This document shows positions 43,845 to 52,374 of a stretch of 64,000 bases of DNA, in pieces. This stretch comes from Lederbergia galactosidilytica. Lineage in GTDB: Bacteria > Bacillota > Bacilli > Bacillales > Bacillaceae_C. A program made the translations under genes and the position numbers. A model generated the notes under the pieces. The model worked only from the letters and a program-made list of their open reading frames with translations, was not told the DNA's origin and made no database searches. How positions within the stretch are numbered: position 1 is the stretch's first letter; each line of letters begins with the position of its first letter. The DNA is taken from positions 1-64,000 of the forward strand of contig NZ_JAGGKH010000013.1 of NCBI RefSeq assembly GCF_017873565.1, read 5' to 3'.

Positions 43845-44864
43845 AATTCGTCTAAAAATATTACTCGGCCTTTCCATTATTGTTCTCTCGCTATCGATAT
43901 GTTGGTCAGTAGCATTTTTTTAACAAACTGGCTCTATTCCTTCTTTTCGATACATTTACATGCTTATATTGTCCAGTTACTCAATTCTTTGTTAGGATTT
44001 TTTCTATTTGGCTGTGGGATGTTTTTAGTGACACATCTTTTCCCACGGCAAAGAAAAAAGCAAGCCGAGTTTTATCAATCCATTAATCATGTAATCAAAC
44101 AAATTGCCCAAGTCAATTTTAATGTCAGCCTACCAAATATCAGTGGAAATTGCCATCCCGGTAACCCTTTTGCGGAGATCGTTGACAATATTCATTATAC
44201 GTCTAAAGAATTACGCAAATGGAAAAAATGCACCAAGAATTTGTCTCAAATGTATCCCATGAAATTCAATCGCCCCTTACCTCCATTAGTGGATTTGCTC
44301 GGGCATTGAAAAATGGACATTTGTCGCATGAAGAGAGATGGCACTACCTCTCGATCATTGAAACAGAAAGTGATCACTTATCAAAACTTAGTGATAATTT
44401 ATTAAAATTAACATACTTGAAATCAGCACAACTTTCTTTGAATTAACTGAGTATCGATTGGATATACAAATCCAACAAGCGATTTTGTCTTGTGAGCCTC
44501 AATGGTTGGAGAAGCAAATTGAAATGGAGTTTTTTTCGGAAAAAATATGGATAACGGCGAACAAAGATTTACTTAATCAAGTCTGGATGAATTTACACCA
44601 TAATGCGATTAAATTTACACCAGAGGGCAGAAAGATTCAGGTAAGTATTACTAGCCATCTGGAGAAGACCATCGTACAAATTACTGATACGGGTATAGGA
44701 AAGCTGATAAAGCTCGCTCTCGCCAAACTGGTGGCAGTGGATTAGGGCTTTCCATTGTGAAAAAGATTATGGATTTGCATAAAGGCGATATTCAAGTAAA
44801 CAGTCAACTTCACGAAGGAACAACCATTGTACTTACATTCCATCCTGAAGTTGTAGACAAATAA
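43841..44864 (+). pseudogene. Sensor histidine kinase, several frameshifts
   Basis: It starts MKIRLKILLGLSIIVLSLSI, overlapping the regulator by ATGA, and shifts frame in a T-run near 43915. The remaining pieces lie in different frames: a TM region, FVSNVSHEIQSPLTSISGFA (H-box), NLHHNAIKFTPEG (N-box), and [17 protein letters not shown] (G-box), ending at 44864. Every catalytic block is still recognisable, so decay is fairly recent. Together with the regulator it probably controlled the exporter gene 65 bp downstream. Confidence 0.88.
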
Positions 44865-44929
44865 ACGTCTAACATCGGCGTTTGCCTCTTATATCAAAAC
44901 GATTATTCATTTGCAAAAGGAGTTTATGT

Positions 44930-46666
44930 ATGAAAAATACCCAACAAAACAGTCTCAAACCTTTTATATCATTAATATTATCTACCAATATTCCTAAGCT
45001 GGCTCTGACGATGGGACTTATAACCAGTATGATTACCACCCTTGCTGGATTAGTCGTTCCATTACTCACCAAAAACCTAGTTGATGGCTTTTCAGTTTCT
45101 TCTTTGAGCGTCCCACTAATCAGCGCTATTGTGGTGGCATTTATCGTTCAAGCTGTAATTAACGGGATCTCGATGTATTTATTAACAGCTGTCGGACAAA
45201 AAATCGTCGCAAAACTCCGCGATTCCATGTGGGGAAAGTTGATTCGCCTTCCTGTCAGCTATTTTGATAAAAATTCAAGTGGAGAAACAGTAAGTCGAGT
45301 TGTTAATGATACAAGTATTGTCAAAGATTTGATTTCACAACATTTTCCACAATTTGTTACTGGAATTATTTCCATTATTGGCGCCATTACCATATTACTT
45401 GTTATGGATTGGAAGATGACCTTGATTATGCTCCTCTCTGTTCCCTTAACTATAGTGATTATGATACCACTAGGAAAACAAATGGCTAAAATTTCGCGGG
45501 GGTTACAGGATGAAACAGCTGTCTTCACAGGGCATATTCAACAAACTCTTGGCGAAATCCGCTTAATGAAAGCTTCCAATGCCGAGCAAAACGAAGAACA
45601 AAAAGGCTTGCTTGGCATCCAGAAACTATTAGGTTACGGCTTAAAGGAAGCACGAATTTTCGCTCTTATTGCACCTATCATGTATTTAGTAGTCATGGTC
45701 GTCATTGTTATGATAATTGGCTATGGCGGAATGCGTGTAGCAAGTGGTACGATGTCGACTGGAGCACTTGTTGCCTTTTTGCTTTATCTTTTCCAAATCA
45801 TTATGCCAATTACCTCTTTTGCTACTTTCTTTACTCAGTTGCAAAAGGCTAAAGGAGCAACTGAAAGAATTATTGATATTTTAGAATTACCCTTAGAAGA
45901 AGGTCAGGAAGGAATTGAAAAGAATATCAGTGCTCAACCTATTTCTGTGCAAAATATTGCTTTTGCCTACAGTGAGGATGAACCTGTTTTGGAAAACATC
46001 TCTTTTGAAGCACATCCTGGAGAAATGATTGCTTTCGCCGGACCAAGTGGCGGAGGGAAAACGACGATGTTCGGGTTGATGGAAAGATTTTATCAACCTA
46101 CCTCTGGGGACATTTATATTGGCGATACTTCTATTTATAAATTGTCTATGAAATCTTGGCGTAGTCAAATTGGCTATGTGTCGCAGGAAAGTGCGATGAT
46201 GGCAGGAACAATACGAGAAAACCTTTGTTATGGATTAGAAAATGCGGAGGCTATTCCAGAAGAACGTCTATGGGAAGTCGCGAAAATGGCTTATGCCGAC
46301 CAATTTATCAAGGCCTTTCCACAGGGGATGAATACTGAAGTTGGTGAGCGTGGTGTAAAACTATCTGGTGGTCAAAGACAACGAATTGCCATTGCTCGCG
46401 CCTTTTTAAGAGATCCCAAAATCCTTATGATGGATGAAGCAACTGCTAGCCTTGATAGCCAATCAGAAAGCATCGTTCAACAAGCCTTAACTCGACTCAT
46501 GCAAGGTCGCACAACCTTTGTCATCGCCCATCGACTATCCACTATCGTTGACGCCGACAAAATTCTTTTCATCGAAAACGGAAAAATAACGGGTAGCGGC
46601 ACCCACCAAGAACTCGCCCATACTCATCCATTATACCGGGAATTTGCTGAACAACAACTTGCCTAA
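44930..46666 (+). CDS. bmrA: BmrA-like ABC multidrug exporter (half transporter)
   Basis: A 578-aa fused permease-ATPase that works as a homodimer. It has six TM helices (about 20-310) with the coupling-region motif SYFDKNSSGETVSRVVNDT, then the ATPase with Walker A GPSGGGKTT (near 370), Q-loop GYVSQES, signature LSGGQRQRIA, Walker B ILMMDEATA and the switch AHRLST. The sequence follows Bacillus BmrA (YvcC) closely from start to end, including LTKNLVDGFS and FAEQQLA. The ATG at 44930 follows AAAAGGAG; the longer frame starts in the kinase pseudogene's tail. Substrates would be hydrophobic drugs or toxins. Confidence 0.92.
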   Translation: MKNTQQNSLKPFISLILSTNIPKLALTMGLITSMITTLAGLVVPLLTKNLVDGFSVSSLSVPLISAIVVAFIVQAVINGISMYLLTAVGQKIVAKLRDSMWGKLIRLPVSYFDKNSSGETVSRVVNDTSIVKDLISQHFPQFVTGIISIIGAITILLVMDWKMTLIMLLSVPLTIVIMIPLGKQMAKISRGLQDETAVFTGHIQQTLGEIRLMKASNAEQNEEQKGLLGIQKLLGYGLKEARIFALIAPIMYLVVMVVIVMIIGYGGMRVASGTMSTGALVAFLLYLFQIIMPITSFATFFTQLQKAKGATERIIDILELPLEEGQEGIEKNISAQPISVQNIAFAYSEDEPVLENISFEAHPGEMIAFAGPSGGGKTTMFGLMERFYQPTSGDIYIGDTSIYKLSMKSWRSQIGYVSQESAMMAGTIRENLCYGLENAEAIPEERLWEVAKMAYADQFIKAFPQGMNTEVGERGVKLSGGQRQRIAIARAFLRDPKILMMDEATASLDSQSESIVQQALTRLMQGRTTFVIAHRLSTIVDADKILFIENGKITGSGTHQELAHTHPLYREFAEQQLA

Positions 46667-46703
46667 CTTCGGGGACTTAACTTCGGGGCCTAACTTCGGG
46701 GCC
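46664..46703 (+). repeat. Three tandem copies of a 13-14 bp unit
   Basis: TAACTTCGGGGACT, TAACTTCGGGGCC and TAACTTCGGGGCC follow one another from the bmrA stop codon into the REP hairpin. They look like slippage or stepwise duplication at the junction where the REP sequence joined the gene end. Confidence 0.8.
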
Positions 46704-46744
46704 AGTCCCCCGTCACTTTAACGTGATGGGGGACTGGCCCTTTT
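46698..46744. repeat. REP-like hairpin 3, shared 3' end of bmrA and the RAYT gene
   Basis: GGGCCAGTCCCCC pairs with GGGGGACTGGCCC around a GTCACTTTAACGTGAT loop, with TTTTC after it on the plus strand. The last codons of the convergent RAYT gene lie within it. Confidence 0.85.
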
Positions 46745-47273
46745 CTTCTTTCATAAATTCACAGTATGCTTTGATGGTTGCTTCCTGGAACAATGATAAA
46801 GTTCTATTCGTTTCTATAATAGAATCTTCTTTGTTGTTGACTAGTCTCGCATAGCTGCTCCATGGATAATCTTCTGGTCTGCTGACGAGGTTTGCTTCAA
46901 CTGGGTTTAGGTGGATGTATTTACTTACGGTAAGAAAGTAATCATCTGTTTTAATTAATTGTGCATGAAAACGCCCTTGAAAAAGATGTCCTGATAATTC
47001 ATAACGCTTGTTAAATCGAGTCGCAAAACGACTATGAATATAATGAATAATAGGACCAGGAGGCTTATCCTTTGTTTCCATTAATAGATGAATATGATTT
47101 GGCATGAGGCAGTAAGCATGAAGATTGAAAGAAATATGTTTCTTACAAGATTTAATAAGATTTAAGTAGTGTTGATAATCCAGAGCTTCTCGAAAAATTC
47201 GGTCACGCCTATTCCCACGCGCAGTAATATGATAAGTTGCCCCTGGATACCAAACACGTAGTTTTCGCGCCAT
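46713..47273 (-). CDS. REP-associated tyrosine transposase (RAYT, TnpA-REP)
   Basis: A 186-aa single-strand DNA transposase of the Y1/IS200-like superfamily. The HUH motif is CLMPNHIHLLME (near 56-67), and the candidate catalytic Tyr lies in TVSKYIHLNPVEANL (near 118), with the RAYT-typical GRFHAQLIKTDDY before it and PEDYPWSSY after. RAYTs are single-copy domesticated genes that process REP palindromes rather than IS ends. Here the gene is flanked by REP-like hairpins (46698 and 47463), and three more lie within 6 kb. The ATG follows GGGAGGGGATTAT. Its last residues are encoded by the REP itself. Confidence 0.9.
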   Translation of the reverse strand: MARKLRVWYPGATYHITARGNRRDRIFREALDYQHYLNLIKSCKKHISFNLHAYCLMPNHIHLLMETKDKPPGPIIHYIHSRFATRFNKRYELSGHLFQGRFHAQLIKTDDYFLTVSKYIHLNPVEANLVSRPEDYPWSSYARLVNNKEDSIIETNRTLSLFQEATIKAYCEFMKEEKGQSPITLK

Positions 47274-47462
47274 ATAATCCCCTCCCTAATATTAGCCACA
47301 TTATAGTCAGGATAAAAACTCCTATCAAATGAACAAATTGACATTTTTGCCATTTTAAAAACTTAAAAACTCCATTCTTTCATACATAAATCTTAAAAAT
47401 CACTAACTTTTATACCTGAAAAACATAGTTTTCTATATAAAAGACACTTTATTACTTTAACT

Positions 47463-47482
47463 CGGCGGGGGACTGTCCCCAG
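47463..47482. repeat. REP-like half element 4, upstream of the RAYT gene
   Basis: The short near-palindrome GGGGGACTGTCCCC carries the same core as the hairpins at 41362, 42886, 46698 and 52314. It lies 190 bp upstream of the RAYT start, so the gene is bracketed by REP sequences. Confidence 0.75.
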
Positions 47483-47558
47483 ATTTACACTTCACTACTA
47501 ATATGTTAAGATATCCGATATGCCAATCATCCTACAAATTTTCAGGGGGGTCTTTATT

Positions 47559-48257
47559 TTGTTTAAGAAAACGAGTCGGGTATCTTTGGTGGAGCAGGTT
47601 GTGATGCAGATTGAGAGTTTGATTGAAAAGGGGCATTGGGAGATTGGTGATAAGTTACCGCCAGAATTGGAGCTTATGGAGGAGTTTGATGTTAGTCGTA
47701 ATACTTTGAGAGAGGCGATTCGTGCATTAGTTCATGCTGGTTTATTGGAAACACGACAAGGTAGTGGGACAATTGTTCGTTCTTCGAGTTCACTAGGTGT
47801 GGCGATGGAACGACATATTGAAAAATCTAATTTAATGGAAACGTTGGAAGTTAGATTAGCACTAGAAAGAGAGGCTGCACAACTAGCAGCGGTTCATCGA
47901 ACTAGCAGAGATCTTCAGCAACTTGAAAACTGTATGGATCAATGTCGAGACGCCCTAAATAGAGAGGCCATAGAGGATTTTATTACTGCAGACATGGCCT
48001 TCCATAAAGCAATGGTAAAAGCTTCACATAATCAACTGCTTCAAGAGCTTTACGAATATATGACAGCCCCTTTATATGCTTCTATTCGTAAACTAATGAT
48101 CACTAATACACCGCTCGCCTGTGAAAAAGTGATTCATAGCGAGTTATTAGAAGCTATTCGAGAACAAAATCTCGAAGATGCTACAAAATATGTCAATGAA
48201 TATATTCATAACTTTAAACAAGGATTAGAGCTAGAGACTAAGGAGGGAAACACTTGA
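47559..48257 (+). CDS. FadR-subfamily GntR transcriptional regulator
   Basis: A 232-aa regulator with an N-terminal winged helix (KLPPELELMEEFDVSRNTLR, about 31-50, then RQGSGTIV) and a C-terminal FCD ligand domain (about 85-225) with the metal-binding pattern DMAFHKAM ... HSELLEAI. The TTG at 47559 behind CAGGGGGG is preferred over the earlier in-frame start. Its stop overlaps the TTG of the CynX-type transporter (TTGA), so it most likely controls that transporter in response to the transported compound. Confidence 0.9.
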   Translation: MFKKTSRVSLVEQVVMQIESLIEKGHWEIGDKLPPELELMEEFDVSRNTLREAIRALVHAGLLETRQGSGTIVRSSSSLGVAMERHIEKSNLMETLEVRLALEREAAQLAAVHRTSRDLQQLENCMDQCRDALNREAIEDFITADMAFHKAMVKASHNQLLQELYEYMTAPLYASIRKLMITNTPLACEKVIHSELLEAIREQNLEDATKYVNEYIHNFKQGLELETKEGNT

Positions 48258-49489
48258 GTACAAAAAACACAACATTAGAATATTCACCAAGCCATCAAGC
48301 TCAGTGGTTGCTTTTACTAGGAATTATTTTTGTAGGGGCGAACTTAAGAGCTCCCTTAACTTCAGTCGGCTCTCTAATTTCGTTTATCCGCGATGATTTA
48401 GATTTGAGCCATGCCTTAGCAGGAAGCATCACGACTTTACCATTACTTGCTTTTGCCTTCCTTTCTCCATTCGCACCGAAATTAGCTAATCGATTGGGAA
48501 TGGAAATAACTATTTTTCTCTCCATAATTCTTTTGACGATTGGATTAATTTTGCGTTCTCTTTTTGGGACAAGCTTTCTCTTTATAGGTACCCTTATGAT
48601 TGGGATGGCGATTTCTATTGGAAACGTGCTTCTGCCTGGGTTTATCAAAATGAATTTCCCCTTAAAAATCGGTTTTGTAACAGGTATTTACGCTGTTTTT
48701 ATGAACCTATTTGGTGCTCTTGGTTCCGGTTTGAGTGTACCGATCGCTGCCATTAAAGGATTTGGGTGGAAAGGTTCACTCGCATTTTGGGCGATTCCTG
48801 CGATCATTTCTTTGCTTTTTTGGATCCCACAATTAAGAAAATCCACTGAATCGGTTAAGGTCGGAGAGGCTCATAGTCAGAAAGAGAAAAGTATTTGGCG
48901 CTCTCCATTAGCTTGGCATATTACTGTTTTTATGGGATTACAATCATTGATCTTTTATACTCTGATAACATGGTTACCTGAAATTCTCCAAATACATGGA
49001 TATAGCTCAAATGCCTCTGGTTGGATGCTCTTCCTCATGCAATTTGCTCTTATCCCGATCACCTTTGTCATCCCAGTCACAGCAGAAAAAATGAAGGACC
49101 AAAGAATATTATCTGGAATTACGGCTATTTTCTTTCTGGCTGGTATTATCGGTTTATTTCTAGGTAGTAAACTTTTAATACCTATTTCGGTGATTTTGAT
49201 TGGAATGGCAGCTGGAAGTGCCTTTAGCTTAGCTATGATGTTTTTCAGTTTACGAACTTCAAATGGGCAAGAAGCCGCCGAAATGTCGGGTATGGCTCAG
49301 TCATTCGGTTATCTCCTGGCCGCTGTAGGGCCGATGTTATTTGGTGGTTTACATGATTTATTTCATAGTTGGAATGTTCCTCTTCTCCTACTATTATTAA
49401 TAGCAATTATCATCTTTATAGCTGGAATAAATGCCGGGAAAAATACTGTCATCTCAGATTCTAGTGTACAAAATAAAATAGCACGATAA
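48254..49489 (+). CDS. CynX/NimT-type MFS transporter
   Basis: A 411-aa major-facilitator protein with 12 predicted TM helices. The first is followed by the family motif VGANLRAPLTSVGSLIS (near 27-43), typical of the CynX/NimT (cyanate / 2-nitroimidazole) group, which includes Bacillus YycB. It is translationally coupled to the FadR-type regulator. AAGGAGGGAAACAC precedes the TTG. Substrate unknown; the family covers cyanate, nitroimidazoles and amino-acid-like compounds. Confidence 0.88.
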   Translation: MSTKNTTLEYSPSHQAQWLLLLGIIFVGANLRAPLTSVGSLISFIRDDLDLSHALAGSITTLPLLAFAFLSPFAPKLANRLGMEITIFLSIILLTIGLILRSLFGTSFLFIGTLMIGMAISIGNVLLPGFIKMNFPLKIGFVTGIYAVFMNLFGALGSGLSVPIAAIKGFGWKGSLAFWAIPAIISLLFWIPQLRKSTESVKVGEAHSQKEKSIWRSPLAWHITVFMGLQSLIFYTLITWLPEILQIHGYSSNASGWMLFLMQFALIPITFVIPVTAEKMKDQRILSGITAIFFLAGIIGLFLGSKLLIPISVILIGMAAGSAFSLAMMFFSLRTSNGQEAAEMSGMAQSFGYLLAAVGPMLFGGLHDLFHSWNVPLLLLLLIAIIIFIAGINAGKNTVISDSSVQNKIAR

Positions 49490-49498
49490 GATAAAAAA

Positions 49499-49545
49499 AA
49501 CAGGGATGATCGCAATCATAGATGCGTTCATCCCTTGCCTATTTC
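49499..49545 (+). terminator. Terminator between the MFS gene and the FAD-oxidoreductase remnant
   Basis: CAGGGATGA plus CGCA pairs with TGCG plus TCATCCCTTG. Flanking A-run on the left also gives a T-tail on the minus strand, so it serves both convergent units. Confidence 0.7.
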
Positions 49546-49548
49546 AGG

Positions 49549-50159
49549 TATTTTAAAAAGCTCTTCATTTTCGGTTCTACTTACATTTAAGATCTTCCCT
49601 CTGCATTCATCAATCGAAAAGAACGAATACTTTCTATTATAGGGCCAAAGCGGAGATCTCTCCCATGGACATTCACACTCATCGAATCGCCAATCGTAAA
49701 AATATTTGGGGTCTGTATTGTTTTAACAGAAAGCTGATATGGATTAATAGCTTCCTGCACATCTGTCCAAGTGGCTCCGCCTTGTACTGTGATTAGCTTT
49801 TCTTCTGGTAAAATATTTATAACCTTATTATATGTAGTCATATCAAGTACGATCGCCTCTTTATAATAGGTCTGTCCACCTTGATTATGTTGTTTTCCTG
49901 CAATAAAAATTTTCAAATCCTCGTCCTTCGTTTCTATTATGATTTGCTTAATTTGCTCTATTTCCTTTGTTGCTACTACTTTTTTCACCTTTACGGGAAC
50001 AAGCCTCCTTGCATCTGTCATTAACACATCCCCTTTACCTTTCGCTTGTAAAGAGTACAGAAAAAAGGCGGCATAAAATAAACCGAAGAAGATGAGCAAA
50101 AGGACTATTAATCTTTTATTAAAGGATGTTCTTCTTACCATGCTTAAGCTCATTCCCAA
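49549..50159 (-). pseudogene. FAD-linked oxidase N-terminal fragment, frameshifted and truncated
   Basis: It has an N-terminal TM anchor (about 16-36) and the start of an FAD_binding_4 domain (VVATKEIEQI ... FIAGKQHNQGG, LITVQGGATWTDVQ, TIGDSMSVNVHG). After LMNAEG one base is missing, giving RS-stop. In the next frame it continues KILNVSRTENEELFKYLK and then stops, while full-length relatives are over 400 aa. The rest of the gene is absent. An IS605 remnant lies on the other side. The start region has only a weak ribosome site. Confidence 0.8.
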
Positions 50160-50248
50160 CCAAATAGTATAAAAAATCGCCCCAACTCAGACTATAACAA
50201 AAGGTTGAATATCCCCCATCATTTTTCGAATCAGAGCTATTTAATCAA

Positions 50249-50403
50249 GTGAATGACCCCTCCTTAACTCCCTATCGGGTTGTTTAAGAAGGGGCTTCCT
50301 GTTTCATGGACCGTCGCATAATGGGGATGTACCAATATGTCTTACACAGTCTTCACAGGCGTAGATTATACTGTTCGGACACAACCTTGCCCTACAGTTA
50401 TAG
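50249..50403 (-). other. IS200/IS605-type right end / guide-RNA scaffold remnant
   Basis: Directly after the tnpB fragment stop, reading the minus strand, comes a structured stretch. It ends with the hairpin arms GCCCCTTCTTAA and TTAAGGAGGGG and a terminal TTCAC, the pattern of IS605-family right ends where the omega-RNA scaffold is encoded. The preceding GAAACAGGAAGCCCCTTC is a segment I associate with such ends. Assignment is by pattern, not alignment. Confidence 0.5.
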
Positions 50404-50500
50404 TTATTCCGTTATGGTAAGTAACTCATCTAATCCTTTTTGTAAAATGTTTCGACTAGCATTATGGTCACGATCAAGTATCGTTCCGCATTTTGTGTTT
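50404..50500 (-). pseudogene. TnpB (IS200/IS605) C-terminal fragment
   Basis: The frame ending at the TAA 50406-50404 reads KCGTILDRDHNASRNILQKG and LDELLTITE. This is the second half of the TnpB zinc ribbon followed by its RDxNASxN active-site block. The rest of TnpB is missing; the sequence upstream (50500-50750) does not continue the protein, so this is a scar of a lost element. Confidence 0.8.
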
Positions 50501-50806
50501 TTCTGTTGGGAAAACCTCATATTTTTGATTGACCAACACGGCCATCACTTCCTCTGCTATATCTAACTCTATTACAGAACATTCGTTCCATAAACAAAAG
50601 CCCTTTCCCTGGCTTGCGTCAACCGAAATTCATCTCCCCCTTATCGTTGGGGCTGCGCCCTTCACACGATTGAAGAGGGAGACCTCTTCCGGAAGTACGT
50701 TAAACTAGGTTTCTCAGCAAACTCTCATACAATTCTAATCTAGCTTAAATTTTATTTTAAGATAAGTCGGGTACTATACAGATATCGACATGAAGGAGAT
50801 GACAAC
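50501..50806. other. Relic DNA upstream of the VTC gene
   Basis: Mixed sequence with a GC-rich block (50620-50690) and no supported ORF. It probably belongs to the decayed IS605-type element. The promoter for the VTC gene should lie in the last 80 bp. Confidence 0.4.
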
Positions 50807-51568
50807 ATGGCCATTGAAATTTTCCAAAGGAGAGAGCAGAAATATTTGATCACTATCGATCAATATCGGGAATTAGTAAAACGAATGCTGCCCCATATGC
50901 GACCGGATCGAAATGGCATTGATGGACAGTATACGATCACTACATTATATTTTGAAAGCCAAGATCAAAAGATTTATTTTGAGACAAAAAACAAATTAAA
51001 ATTTCGGCAAAAACTCCGTTTACGAATTTATGATGATACAGATATAGACGGAAACGCCTTTTTCGAGGTTAAACAAAAACATAAGAAAGTAGTAAACAAA
51101 CGTAGAATGGTTCTTCCTCTGTCAGAGGCTTATCGATATTTATCCGAAGAAGCAGCCTTGTCTTTAAACGACTACAAGACATCTAACTTACAAGTATTTC
51201 GCGAGATTGACCGGTATCGTAAATTGTATGAACTCTATCCGGAAATGGTTGTAAGTTATGATCGGCATGCTTTTCATCATCTCGATGATCCAGACTTACG
51301 CGTAACTTTTGATTTCAATTTACGTTGCCGGAATCATGATCTACGGATTGAACATGGACCATTTGGTGAATATTTTATCGATCCAAACTTAGTTGTTCTA
51401 GAGGTAAAAGTAAGCCATAGTATACCGCTTTGGCTTACTCGTATTTTACAAGATTTAGAATGTGAACAACGCAGTGCTTCTAAGTTTTGCACGAGTCTGG
51501 AATGTTTAAGGGGCGAGGCATTGCCCAATGGCGTGGAACAGGAGAATGTTCTGATCGGTGTAATGTAA
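50807..51568 (+). CDS. VTC-domain (CYTH-fold) polyphosphate polymerase-like protein
   Basis: A 253-aa cytoplasmic protein with a VTC domain, the tunnel fold that makes polyphosphate from ATP in yeast Vtc4. Basic and acidic tunnel residues are visible: REQKYLIT (8-15), TLYFES, KLRLRIY (near 68), FFEVKQKHKKVVNKRR (near 84), EIDRYRKLY, VSYDRHAF, LEVKVSHSIP (near 205) and SASKFCTSLE. It is followed 60 bp on by a DUF4956 membrane protein gene, a standard bacterial pairing. AAGGAGATGACAAC precedes the ATG. Activity in bacteria is not well established, and CotH, the usual third partner, is absent here. Confidence 0.88.
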   Translation: MAIEIFQRREQKYLITIDQYRELVKRMLPHMRPDRNGIDGQYTITTLYFESQDQKIYFETKNKLKFRQKLRLRIYDDTDIDGNAFFEVKQKHKKVVNKRRMVLPLSEAYRYLSEEAALSLNDYKTSNLQVFREIDRYRKLYELYPEMVVSYDRHAFHHLDDPDLRVTFDFNLRCRNHDLRIEHGPFGEYFIDPNLVVLEVKVSHSIPLWLTRILQDLECEQRSASKFCTSLECLRGEALPNGVEQENVLIGVM

Positions 51569-51628
51569 CAATCATTTTTTATACGGAAGAAACAAATATG
51601 AAAATAGAAAAATATGGAGGAATAAACA

Positions 51629-52309
51629 GTGAATGTACTAGAGAATTTATTTACATTGGACGGGCTAGGAGCAACGAATATATGGATGAGTCTTGTTGCA
51701 ATGGCACTCGCCCTTATACTTAGCTTAATCATTACAAAGGTTTATCAAATCACTTTCACAGGTGAACGTTATTCGCAATCTTTTGTCCATACGATTATCA
51801 TGATGAGTGTCGTCGTGTCGGTCGTCATGAATGTTGTAAGTGGCAATGCCGGTGTTGCTTTTGGCTTATTTGCAGTCTTTTCATTAATACGCTTTAGAAG
51901 TGCTGTGACAGACGCCAAAGATATTGCTTATATCTTTTTTGGCCTTTGTGTTGGTATGACGGCAGGTCTCTTCCAATTTGGTTTGGCGATCATGCTAACT
52001 TTATTTGCTAGTTTGATATTTTACATGCTTTATAAATTGCAATATGGAAAAGGAAAAGATACCCAAATTTTAAAAGTAACCGTTCCAGAGAATTTGAATC
52101 ATGAAAATTTACTAGACGAGGTATTTCACCAATACACTCTAAGCCATTCCCTTAGACAAGTAGAAACTACCAACCTAGGTACAATGATCTTATACACCTA
52201 TGCAATCCGCAGTAAAAATACAACCAATGATAAAGAGTTACTAGATCGCATTCGCGAAAGAAACGCTAACCTAAAAGTTTCAATCACTTATTTAGAAAGT
52301 GCAGAGTAA
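51629..52309 (+). CDS. DUF4956 membrane protein
   Basis: A 226-aa protein with four TM helices (about 16-38, 50-72, 78-98 and 105-130) and a cytoplasmic C-terminal domain of about 85 residues. The family motif FGLFAVFSLIRFRSAVTDAK near 86-105 is clear. DUF4956 proteins are encoded next to VTC-domain proteins and probably anchor them or handle polyphosphate; this is inferred from neighbourhood. GTG start behind TGGAGGAATAAACA. REP-like hairpin 5 follows within 5 bp and terminates transcription. Confidence 0.85.
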   Translation: MNVLENLFTLDGLGATNIWMSLVAMALALILSLIITKVYQITFTGERYSQSFVHTIIMMSVVVSVVMNVVSGNAGVAFGLFAVFSLIRFRSAVTDAKDIAYIFFGLCVGMTAGLFQFGLAIMLTLFASLIFYMLYKLQYGKGKDTQILKVTVPENLNHENLLDEVFHQYTLSHSLRQVETTNLGTMILYTYAIRSKNTTNDKELLDRIRERNANLKVSITYLESAE

Positions 52310-52313
52310 TGTT

Positions 52314-52374
52314 TGGGGGACAGTCCCCCACCGCGCTAAAGCGTTAATCTAGCGAGGGACTGTCCCCGATTTTT
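52314..52374. repeat. REP-like hairpin 5, between convergent genes
   Basis: GGGGGACAGTCCC pairs with GGGACTGTCCCC around a loop with GCGCTAAAGCGTTAA, followed by GATTTTT. It ends the DUF4956 gene, and its sequence encodes the last residues of the convergent DUF624 protein (stop at 52344). Confidence 0.85.

Noticed and set aside
41362-52374. CRISPR array from the repeated GGGGACTG sequences
   Set aside because: The copies are kilobases apart, palindromic and located at gene ends; there are no regular spacers or cas genes.
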